Assembly: GCA_028715025.1 (NCBI GenBank)
Contig: JAQTLG010000088.1
Coordinates: 1-6,824 of the forward strand
Length of the DNA stretch: 6,824 nucleotides
Direction: 5' to 3'
Source of the DNA: Dehalococcoidia bacterium
GTDB taxonomy: Bacteria > Chloroflexota > Dehalococcoidia > GIF9 > UBA5629
A model generated the notes under the pieces. That model saw only the letters and a list, made by a program, of their open reading frames with translations. It searched no databases and was not told where the DNA came from. Numbering within the stretch: position 1 is the first letter of the stretch; each line of letters starts with the position of its first letter. Position numbers and translations under genes: made by a program. Below are positions 1-5,661 of the stretch, one piece after another.

Positions 1-226
1 CACCCTCGACTTCCAGCATCGGCACGATCCCGTGGTAGCGGTAAATAACGCCCTGATGGAAGGTGGATTTCACGCCTTCTGTTTTAACCTGTTTTGAATA
101 ATCCGTCTCCCTCATATTGCCCGGGAAACTGGTCAGGTCGATGATAAAGGCGGCCAGTAAGATGATTACCAGCGCCAGCACGCCCAGAACACTCCAGATT
201 ATCGTCCGCTTAGTCTGCGTTTTCAT
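1..226 (-). CDS. Membrane-anchored protein, 5' part only (possibly C45-type acyltransferase/hydrolase)
   Basis: This is the first 75 codons of a gene that runs off the left edge. The protein opens with a short basic stretch (MKTQTKR), then one hydrophobic helix at about residues 9-29, then a polar region, so it is a membrane anchor or uncleaved signal with the bulk probably outside the cytoplasm. The segment at residues 59-75 (GVIYRYHGIVPMLEVEG) resembles the N-terminal lead-in of C45-like (acyl-CoA:6-APA acyltransferase-type) Ntn hydrolases, where a similar strand precedes a YEMGxQxG motif. That motif would lie outside the window, so the family guess is weak. An upstream in-frame ATG at 235 touches the GGAGG at 236-240 with no spacing, whereas the ATG at 226 has a 9-nt spacer and is preferred. 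The gene starts 30 nt after the amidohydrolase stop and is probably the fifth gene of the operon. Presence of a gene is fairly sure; function is not. Confidence 0.6.
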   Translation of the reverse strand, partial: MKTQTKRTIIWSVLGVLALVIILLAAFIIDLTSFPGNMRETDYSKQVKTEGVKSTFHQGVIYRYHGIVPMLEVEG

Positions 227-235
227 TTGCTGCAT

Positions 236-240
236 CCTCC
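236..240 (-). promoter_or_regulatory. Ribosome binding site deciding the start of the left-edge gene
   Basis: GGAGG on the minus strand. It abuts an ATG at 235 but lies 9 nt before the in-frame ATG at 226, which makes the second ATG the likelier start. Confidence 0.6.
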
Positions 241-256
241 ATCGCCCGTTTTCGCT

Positions 257-1114
257 TTACAGGCCCAGTAATCTGGCTGCATTCAGCCCCAGCCATTTCT
301 CTTTGACCTTGTCTTTGAGCGGAAGGGCCTTGAGTTCGTCCACGCAGCGCTGCCAGGGCACCATGTCGTCCGTGGCAAATAGCACACGGTCCTGCAACAG
401 GCTGTTGCCATATACCATCAGCGGCTCCCAGCCTGTCCCGGGGGTGCCGATGTACTTGGGAGCTACCGCCCCGATCTCGATGTATACGTTTTTGTGTTTC
501 CATGCCACTGCCACCAGCTCGTTCACCCAGGGCCAGCCGCCGTGATTGGCAACGATTTTGAGATCGGGAAAATCACACGCTATATGATCGATATATACGG
601 GTCGGCTGAAGTCAATGCTGCGGTCGATGGTGAAGTTGATGGATGAGTGGATCGTCACAGGTATGCCCAGCTCCTGGCACTTGGCATAAACAGGGTAAAG
701 CCTCCTGTCATTGGGATACATGCGCTGAGCCCAGGTCTGGAAATTGACACCGCTGAAGCCGCGCTCCTTCACCTCGCGCTCGACAACTTTCACCATATCG
801 TCATCTTCCAGAGCATTCACGGTCAGGTAATAGCGAGGGAACTTCTTGGGATATTTCCTGGCTATTTGATAGGCAGCGTCGTTAAGTTTCCTGTAGTCTC
901 CCAGCGCCCATTCGGCCTGCAGAACACCGTATGTAACCCCTGCGGCATCCATGGCCTTGACCATGCTCTCGGCAGTCACATCGTACATGGCGGAAACTTC
1001 ATATGCAGACTCGGCATAGCCCCGCATAAAACTGTTCAGAAACAGATTTTTAGCTTCCTCGACGTCATCAACCCATTCACGTATAGGCACCGTGACCCGA
1101 AAATCTATAATCAT
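257..1114 (-). CDS. Amidohydrolase-2 family protein (TIM-barrel metal-dependent hydrolase-like)
   Basis: A 285-residue cytoplasmic protein without signal peptide, of usual length for the amidohydrolase-2 (ACMSD-like) family of the amidohydrolase superfamily. Members are TIM-barrel hydrolases, decarboxylases or hydratases acting on ring acids and related carboxylates. Visible landmarks are the barrel strand with H156 (PVTIHSS), the strand with H191 (IVANHGGWPW) and the late-strand aspartate D249 (VLFATDD), which match later metal or catalytic positions. The N-terminal strand reads MIIDFRVTVP, so the usual HxH pair after the first strand is replaced by F and V: metal binding may be altered or mononuclear, or the chemistry may differ. 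The ATG at 1114 has AAGGAG 7 nt upstream. It follows the crotonase stop by 19 nt, so it is co-transcribed with acyl-CoA enzymes and may act on the same substrate or product. The family is fairly certain; the reaction is unknown. Confidence 0.88.
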   Translation of the reverse strand: MIIDFRVTVPIREWVDDVEEAKNLFLNSFMRGYAESAYEVSAMYDVTAESMVKAMDAAGVTYGVLQAEWALGDYRKLNDAAYQIARKYPKKFPRYYLTVNALEDDDMVKVVEREVKERGFSGVNFQTWAQRMYPNDRRLYPVYAKCQELGIPVTIHSSINFTIDRSIDFSRPVYIDHIACDFPDLKIVANHGGWPWVNELVAVAWKHKNVYIEIGAVAPKYIGTPGTGWEPLMVYGNSLLQDRVLFATDDMVPWQRCVDELKALPLKDKVKEKWLGLNAARLLGL

Positions 1115-1133
1115 TGTTCTGCTCCTTCTTCAA

Positions 1134-1904
1134 TCACTTTTTCTTGGTCTTATCCAGCGCCGCTTTAGCGCGCATAGCAGCTTCAATACCTGTTATGCAA
1201 AGCACCACGTCATGCGCCTCCATTTCAAACTGCTGCTCATAATCCTGGTAAACGCCGTAGTTCATCTGCCTCTTGGTAAGCTTGATAGAAAGCGATGAGT
1301 TGGCGATTATCTTTTTCAGCATGTTTATTGCTGTCTCTTCGAGCTTATCCGGCGGCACCACAAAATTGACCAGACCCCACTGTTCGGCCGTTTTGGCATC
1401 GATGCGTTCATTGGTGAAGGCCATCCACTTGGCCCTGCCTACACCGATCAGCAGGGGCAGTAGTTTAGTGCCGCAGTTGGTTATACCGGCGCCCACATTG
1501 GTTTCGGGGAAGCCAAACTTGGTATCCTCGGCTGCAATACGTATATCGGCGCTCATTGCCCACTCGCAACCGGCCCCCAGGGCATAGCCATGCAGAGCAG
1601 CGATGACCGGTTTCTCCATGTTGAGCATAATCCGGGTCGTGTCCTGCAGGACCTCCACATATCGCAATATGTCCTCCACCTGCATACCCAGCGGGCTTTC
1701 GGAAAGGTCATCGCCGGCACAGAAAGCCCGGCCTTCGCCCTTGATGATCACTCCTTTTACTTCGGCATCTAACGCCGCCTCGGCCAGTGCCTGGTGAAAA
1801 TCCCTGGTGAGCTGTACGTTGATGGCGTTCAGCACCTTGGGTCGGTTGAGCTTGATGACCGCTATCCCATCGGCTTTTTCGTAGATCACAGTCTCATATG
1901 CCAT
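1134..1904 (-). CDS. Enoyl-CoA hydratase/isomerase family protein (crotonase with both catalytic Glu)
   Basis: A 256-residue crotonase-fold protein, typical in length for the family. Recognisable elements are the N-terminal strand with LNRP (residues 19-22), the first oxyanion-hole segment AFCAGDDL (60-67) and the HGYALGAGCEWAMSADIRIA segment (105-124), followed by FGFPETNVG (130-138). Aligned by eye to rat mitochondrial enoyl-CoA hydratase, E114 and E134 occupy the positions of its catalytic glutamates E144 and E164, so a hydratase/dehydratase reaction on a 2-enoyl-CoA or 3-hydroxyacyl-CoA is plausible; a CaiD-like dehydratase is one option. The C-terminus departs from the common EGxxAFxEKRxPxF ending and finishes in a lysine-rich tail (KTKKK). 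The ATG at 1904 has AAGGAG 8 nt upstream. It lies 19 nt after the preceding crotonase stop and 19 nt before the amidohydrolase start, in an evident operon. The acyl substrate is unknown. Confidence 0.93.
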   Translation of the reverse strand: MAYETVIYEKADGIAVIKLNRPKVLNAINVQLTRDFHQALAEAALDAEVKGVIIKGEGRAFCAGDDLSESPLGMQVEDILRYVEVLQDTTRIMLNMEKPVIAALHGYALGAGCEWAMSADIRIAAEDTKFGFPETNVGAGITNCGTKLLPLLIGVGRAKWMAFTNERIDAKTAEQWGLVNFVVPPDKLEETAINMLKKIIANSSLSIKLTKRQMNYGVYQDYEQQFEMEAHDVVLCITGIEAAMRAKAALDKTKKK

Positions 1905-1923
1905 TGTTTCCTCTCCTTGCTTA

Positions 1924-2682
1924 TCATTTTAGCTTCCAGACGGGCGACCTCTTCTCAAAAAAAGCGGTGATGCCCTCCCTGGTATCATCCATCTTCAGAA
2001 TAGGTACGGTGACAGCTTTAAACAGGGCCAGGCTGTCCTCCAGTGACATATAGCGGGCCCTTCTGTTGATATCCTTACAGGCCCACAGGGCAACCGGTCC
2101 GTTGCCGCATATCTTCCTGGCCAGAGCTGTAGCGGCGAGTATCAGCTCGGCAGGTGGAACCAGCCTGCTGACCAGACCGATCCGGTAGGCCTCCTGCGCG
2201 CTCAACCGGTCTCCCGTCATCAGCACCTCCATGGCAGTGGACGCCGGGATCATACGTGAAAGCATGATCGAGGCATAGGCATCAACCGTGTTCAGCTTCT
2301 GGTCAGGCGTGCCCAGCGAGGCCGTCTCGGATGCAATCCTTATATCGCAGCACAAAGCCAGCGTGAATCCCGCGCCCAGACAGTAGCCGTTGACAGCAGC
2401 GATGAGCGGCTTCTTTATATTGGCCAGCTGCCAGTCGTAGTCGGCCTCCCAGTTTGCGCCCGCGTCGATATGCTCGGTATCGGTCAGGTCGGCCCCCGCA
2501 CAGAACGATCTCTGGCCGGCCCCTGTGACTATACCAACGTAGAGGTTGTCATCGGCATCGAAATCGTGCAGCGCTTTGATCAGATGGCGGCTGAGCTCCA
2601 CACTCATGGTATTAAGCTTTTCAGGGCGGTTGAGCGTAATATACGCGATGTGTTCCTTCTTCTCATATATGAGAATAGACAT
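1924..2682 (-). CDS. Crotonase-family protein with non-canonical active site
   Basis: A 252-residue crotonase-fold protein: LNRPEKLN (residues 17-24), oxyanion segment RSFCAGADL (58-66), NGYCLGAGFTLALCCDIRIA (98-117), LGTPDQKLN (123-131) and a standard C-terminus with EGITAFFEKRSPVW (236-249). At the two catalytic glutamate positions of rat enoyl-CoA hydratase it has T107 and D127, so simple syn-hydration is unlikely. The fold also supports isomerases, acyl-CoA hydrolases, decarboxylases and ring-cleaving hydrolases, several of which use other acids. The frame stays open upstream to a TTG at 2718, but GGAGG at 2688-2692 sits 5 nt before the ATG at 2682, and the family N-terminus begins there, so 2682 is chosen. 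It follows the CoA-transferase by 60 nt and precedes the second crotonase by 19 nt, so the two probably catalyse successive steps. The substrate is unknown. Confidence 0.92.
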   Translation of the reverse strand: MSILIYEKKEHIAYITLNRPEKLNTMSVELSRHLIKALHDFDADDNLYVGIVTGAGQRSFCAGADLTDTEHIDAGANWEADYDWQLANIKKPLIAAVNGYCLGAGFTLALCCDIRIASETASLGTPDQKLNTVDAYASIMLSRMIPASTAMEVLMTGDRLSAQEAYRIGLVSRLVPPAELILAATALARKICGNGPVALWACKDINRRARYMSLEDSLALFKAVTVPILKMDDTREGITAFFEKRSPVWKLK

Positions 2683-2687
2683 ATGAT

Positions 2688-2692
2688 CCTCC
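2688..2692 (-). promoter_or_regulatory. Ribosome binding site fixing the start of the non-canonical crotonase
   Basis: GGAGG (within GGGGAGG) on the minus strand, 5 nt before ATG 2682. It argues against the upstream in-frame TTG at 2718. A short imperfect inverted repeat (2697-2713) lies directly upstream. Confidence 0.65.
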
Positions 2693-2742
2693 CCGGCCTG
2701 CAGTTTCTGCGGGCGCAATATAAAAAGATTATCTGAACAAGG

Positions 2743-3951
2743 TTAGAGAATGACCTTCTTTTCCTTGAACTTGCCTATGTCCTCCCAGCTATATCCGAGC
2801 TCCAGCAACACTTCCTCGGTGTGCTGGCCGAACTCGGGCGCGCCGAAGGGCGTGCGCTCAGGTGTGCCCTTGAGTTGAATGGGGCAACGGATTCCTTTCA
2901 CTTTACCGTAGCCGAAATGATCGTACTCTATGATGTAACCATTCTCAAGTGCAACGGGGTCTTTAATCACCTCGGTGGGGGTTTGCGCAGGCGCCCAGAT
3001 CAGGCCGTTCTCATCGAACCTGGGGGCGAAGTAGTCACGCGGATGCCTGGCAAACTCGGCATCCAGCAGCTTGATCAACTCGGCAGCGGCCTTGCACCTG
3101 TCAGCATGTGTGGGATACTTTGTCAGCCAGTCTTCCCTGCCCACGCTTTTACATACACCCGGCCAGAAGCGATCGGTCTGCAGCATCTGGAACATGAACC
3201 ATTTATCATCCTTAGCGGCATAGGTGTTGTACAGCGGATTGCCCACTGTGAACCGGGACTGCCTGCCCAGTTCCATGTTGTAAACCAGCGCGCCCTGCAC
3301 GTCTATGCCAGCGATCCACATGCCGTTACCGTAGAGAGACAGCTCGACCAGCTGCCCCTTGCCGGTCTTCTCACGGGAATAGAGCGCCAGCGAAATGGCG
3401 CCCAGCGCAAAAACGCCGGTTGTATTATCGCCCATCGCGCCCCGCAGCGGGACGGCGGGAGTGCCCGGCTCGCCCATGGTCGACATGATGCCCGATCGAG
3501 TCCAGAAAGCCGTCTCATCAAATGCCTGCCAGTCGGCGCCCGGGCCCTTCGAGCCGTAACCGGTGATATTGCAGTAGACCAGACGCGAATTCAACTTGCT
3601 GAGCGTATCGTAATCCAGCTTGGCGCGCTTGAGTGTGGAGGGCCGAAGGTTAGCTAAAAAGACATCGGCCTGTTCCACCATTTTATACATGATCTTGCGG
3701 CTCTCTTCCTGTTTGAGGTCAAGTGTAATACACCTCTTGCTACGGTTGGCCATCTCCCACATCCAATTAAATCCTATGTCCAACTCCGCCGGCAGTACGC
3801 CCGACGAGAACATCGCCCTTAACGGGTCGCCCTCGACCGGTTCCACCCTGACGACATCGGCGCCATGCTCGCCCAACCACATCCCACAGGTGGGTCCGGC
3901 GAACCAGGTGGAAAGCTCAATAACTTTTACTCCATCCAGTGCTGATGCCAT
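2743..3951 (-). CDS. Class III CoA-transferase (CaiB/BaiF family)
   Basis: A 402-residue cytoplasmic protein of typical length for class III CoA-transferases, which move CoA from a donor thioester to a free carboxylate through enzyme-bound mixed anhydrides and form interlocked dimers. The family signature is clear: LDGVKVIELSTWFAGP (residues 5-20), GEHGADVVRVEPVEGDPLR (27-45), NRSKRCITLDLK (69-80), a GYGSKGP turn (131-137) and MGDNTTG (173-179). D175 in that last motif aligns with the catalytic aspartate of formyl-CoA transferase. The ATG at 3951 has AGGAGG 7 nt upstream, a very strong site. It is the first gene of the operon after a 174-nt gap holding a hairpin, with two crotonases downstream, so it most likely activates the pathway substrate. 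Naming it CaiB, Frc or BaiF would overreach; donor and acceptor are unknown. Confidence 0.95.
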   Translation of the reverse strand: MASALDGVKVIELSTWFAGPTCGMWLGEHGADVVRVEPVEGDPLRAMFSSGVLPAELDIGFNWMWEMANRSKRCITLDLKQEESRKIMYKMVEQADVFLANLRPSTLKRAKLDYDTLSKLNSRLVYCNITGYGSKGPGADWQAFDETAFWTRSGIMSTMGEPGTPAVPLRGAMGDNTTGVFALGAISLALYSREKTGKGQLVELSLYGNGMWIAGIDVQGALVYNMELGRQSRFTVGNPLYNTYAAKDDKWFMFQMLQTDRFWPGVCKSVGREDWLTKYPTHADRCKAAAELIKLLDAEFARHPRDYFAPRFDENGLIWAPAQTPTEVIKDPVALENGYIIEYDHFGYGKVKGIRCPIQLKGTPERTPFGAPEFGQHTEEVLLELGYSWEDIGKFKEKKVIL

Positions 3952-4045
3952 ATATGTACCTCCTGAAAATTATTCTATTTACACACCGGTGAAAATTCCC
4001 ATTTCATCGCGAATATATATCTTCAAAACAATAGACCGCCCGGAA
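3952..4045 (-). other. Leader region of the CoA-transferase operon; no convincing promoter
   Basis: These 94 nt separate the hairpin from the CoA-transferase start and are AT-rich. Candidate -10 hexamers are TATATT (4012-4017) and TAGAAT (3972-3977), but neither has an acceptable -35 at 16-18 nt, and the second would place the transcript start on the ribosome binding site. A short CACCGGTG palindrome lies near 3983-3990. The operon may use an unseen promoter type, an activator-dependent promoter, or read-through from the permease. Confidence 0.3.
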
Positions 4046-4078
4046 GCCGCGGCAGCATACGCATAAAGCTGCCGCGGC
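4046..4078 (-). terminator. GC-rich perfect hairpin between permease and CoA operon (possible terminator)
   Basis: An 11-bp perfect stem, GCCGCGGCAGC (4046-4056) against GCTGCCGCGGC (4068-4078), with an 11-nt loop. It begins 47 nt beyond the permease stop and ends 94 nt before the CoA-transferase start, so it may end permease transcription or attenuate read-through. No T-run directly follows the stem on either strand: the minus strand continues TTCCGGGCGG, with T-rich sequence only about 15-20 nt later. It is therefore not a textbook intrinsic terminator, and a protein-binding palindrome or mRNA-stabilising hairpin is possible. Confidence 0.45.
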
Positions 4079-4125
4079 CTCGGTGTCTAACTTAAACGTT
4101 TTATATTTGTCTCTGATCGCTACGG

Positions 4126-5565
4126 TCACATGGTAAGTTTTTCTTCAGCTTCAGCCAGGGTGGCATCGGCAACTTTCCGAAGGTTTGTGCTCAGGTCAAT
4201 ACCCTTGCCTTTGAGGTAAGCTTTGCGTATGAAATAATAAATAACGCCGACTACTAGGACTCCGATAAACACAAGGACGGTATATGGCACCTGGGTTGGA
4301 TTGCCGTCCTTATCCATGGTATCGAGGAAGATGCCCATCAACAGGATGAAGCCGGAGGTGATTGCCGTACCCAGGAAGGTGAACCAGCGCCAGAATCCGT
4401 TGAATTTGAAGATAGCCTTCTTGTACAATTCCGGCAGCTTGTTGGGAATGCGCAGCACGCAGTAGGCAGAGACGACCTGTATCAGCATCAACGCCAGCAC
4501 AGCTGCCAGAGCGTACTTATCAATGGTGGCGGAAAACATTATGCCTACCACTTCCAAAATGAGGACTATCAGAACAGCCACATCGGGCGTCTTAAATTTG
4601 GAGTGCAGATGCGCCGCAGCTTTAGGCATAAGGCCGTCACGCGCCCAGGCAACCAGGTCACGAGCGCATGACATTGTAAGGGCGTTGATGGTAGTCAGAA
4701 TGGCGCCCATGGCAGCTATGAAGATAATCCAGATGCCCACGCCCGGCATCATCTTGCCGGCTTGCAGCATGATGGCGGGTGAGCCGGCCTTGGCCACCTC
4801 TTGCCAGCCCATCGACGCTACCAGTGCGAACGGCTGCCATGTGTACAGCACCACAATGATTATGAAAGCGATGATTAGCGCCAGCGGCAGGTTGCGGCGC
4901 GGATTCTTTATCTCCCCGCCGATGTCAGCCAGAGCCACCAGTCCCGCCCAGGAGAAGCTGGCCAATACCATCACCACCACGAACATCATGACACCGTTGG
5001 GGAAAAGGGGAGTAAGATTGGCCGTGCTCATGTTGGCGGTGCCGACGATGCTGAAAATGACCATGCCCAGTATGAAAGCAACGAACAGGATAGCCTGGAT
5101 CCAGTTGGCTATCTGTACGCCAAGATAGTTAATCAGCGCAAAGAATGCGACTATCAGTATGGGCAGTACCCAGGGATGAAGGCTGAAAGCCGGATTAAAT
5201 GTCTGTATAAAAGCGATTAAATACTGAGAGAAGCCTACGGCCACCAGGATATTTGATGCGATTATGGCCAGCACGGCTGAAAACGAAATAACAGCGCCCC
5301 AGAAAGGGCTGAGAACTCGTGTGACTGTAACGAAGTTGGCGCCGGTCACGGGCAACGTGCCTGTCAATTGGATCTCATAAAGCACCACAAAAATAGCAGG
5401 TATGGCCGCTGCCGCATAGGCCAGGTAGACGCTGGGGCCGGCCATGCCGGTCATGCTGGGGACCAGCACAAAAATGGAAGCGCCCACCACCAGGCCGGTG
5501 ATCATGGCCACTGCTTCGAACAACCCCATTGTCCGTTTCATTATCTCGGGTTTTTGTTCTGCCAA
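4126..5565 (-). CDS. APC-superfamily amino acid/organic cation permease
   Basis: A 479-residue integral membrane protein with about 12 hydrophobic helices, the usual APC topology. Visible family features are the unwound first helix (GLVVGASIFV, about residues 24-33), the cytoplasmic loop EIKNPRRNLP (218-227) and the RDLVAWARDGLMPK...FKTP loop (302-327). These proteins import amino acids, amines or related compounds by proton or sodium symport or by exchange; the substrate cannot be read here. After the last helix comes a charged tail of about 30 residues ending in KVADATLAEAEEKL, shared with the permease at the right edge. Start choice: GGAGG (5572-5576) abuts a TTG at 5571 but lies 6 nt before the TTG at 5565, giving MAEQKPEIMKRTMG; no ATG is better placed. 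It follows the TetR gene by 96 nt and probably shares its promoter. It is likely the importer for the CoA-dependent pathway downstream. Confidence 0.92.
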   Translation of the reverse strand: MAEQKPEIMKRTMGLFEAVAMITGLVVGASIFVLVPSMTGMAGPSVYLAYAAAAIPAIFVVLYEIQLTGTLPVTGANFVTVTRVLSPFWGAVISFSAVLAIIASNILVAVGFSQYLIAFIQTFNPAFSLHPWVLPILIVAFFALINYLGVQIANWIQAILFVAFILGMVIFSIVGTANMSTANLTPLFPNGVMMFVVVMVLASFSWAGLVALADIGGEIKNPRRNLPLALIIAFIIIVVLYTWQPFALVASMGWQEVAKAGSPAIMLQAGKMMPGVGIWIIFIAAMGAILTTINALTMSCARDLVAWARDGLMPKAAAHLHSKFKTPDVAVLIVLILEVVGIMFSATIDKYALAAVLALMLIQVVSAYCVLRIPNKLPELYKKAIFKFNGFWRWFTFLGTAITSGFILLMGIFLDTMDKDGNPTQVPYTVLVFIGVLVVGVIYYFIRKAYLKGKGIDLSTNLRKVADATLAEAEEKLTM

Positions 5566-5571
5566 GTTCAA

Positions 5572-5576
5572 CCTCC
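5572..5576 (-). promoter_or_regulatory. Ribosome binding site of the APC permease (TTG start)
   Basis: GGAGG on the minus strand with two in-frame TTG codons after it: one abutting (5571) and one with a 6-nt spacer (5565). The spacing supports 5565. A 7-codon ATG frame (5591-5568) runs across this site and stops 2 nt before TTG 5565; it has no ribosome binding site of its own. Confidence 0.6.
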
Positions 5577-5600
5577 GTCATTAATATTCATTGAAATGCC

Positions 5601-5620
5601 GTAAACAACCGGTTATTAAC
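5601..5620. promoter_or_regulatory. Imperfect 20-bp palindrome upstream of the permease (possible operator)
   Basis: GTAAACAACCGGTTATTAAC is symmetric at 8 of 10 position pairs around CC|GG. It lies 35 nt upstream of the permease start, in the gap after the TetR gene, where a local operator could sit. ACCGGT cores are also frequent inside coding sequence here, so chance is a real alternative. Confidence 0.25.
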
Positions 5621-5636
5621 TCTGCTATCTCCTCTG

Positions 5637-5646
5637 CACCTCCTTA
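5637..5646 (-). promoter_or_regulatory. Orphan Shine-Dalgarno-like sequence without a usable start codon
   Basis: TAAGGAGGTG on the minus strand, a long match to the 16S rRNA anti-SD complement, 16 nt after the TetR stop. No ATG, GTG or TTG opening a meaningful frame lies 4-12 nt downstream; the GTG within it stops after four codons. It may be chance, a remnant of a lost gene, or a ribosome standby site for the permease message. Confidence 0.3.
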
Positions 5647-5661
5647 CGGGATTCACTTTTT

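Noticed and set aside
647..1168. 173-codon plus-strand frame opposite the amidohydrolase
   Set aside because: Antisense shadow with no family resemblance; the minus-strand gene has conserved barrel motifs and a good ribosome binding site.
2697..2713. Small inverted repeat before the second crotonase
   Set aside because: On the transcribed strand the stem contains a C-A mismatch and is too short to support a regulatory claim.
2683..2718. N-terminal extension of the second crotonase from TTG 2718
   Set aside because: The 12 extra residues do not match crotonase N-termini, and GGAGG is ideally placed for ATG 2682.
2821..3657. 278-codon open frame on the plus strand
   Set aside because: Lies wholly antisense to the CoA-transferase, which has clear family motifs; the translated product has no recognisable domain and looks like a shadow of biased codon use.
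3972..4017. Possible -10 hexamers for the CoA operon (TAGAAT, TATATT)
   Set aside because: Neither has a -35 at proper spacing, and the nearer would start transcription on the ribosome binding site.
4523..5128. 201-codon plus-strand frame opposite the permease
   Set aside because: Antisense to transmembrane helices; the Met/Thr/Ala-rich translation is the expected complement of hydrophobic coding sequence.
5568..5591. Seven-codon ATG frame overlapping the permease ribosome binding site
   Set aside because: No ribosome binding site of its own and too short to distinguish from chance.
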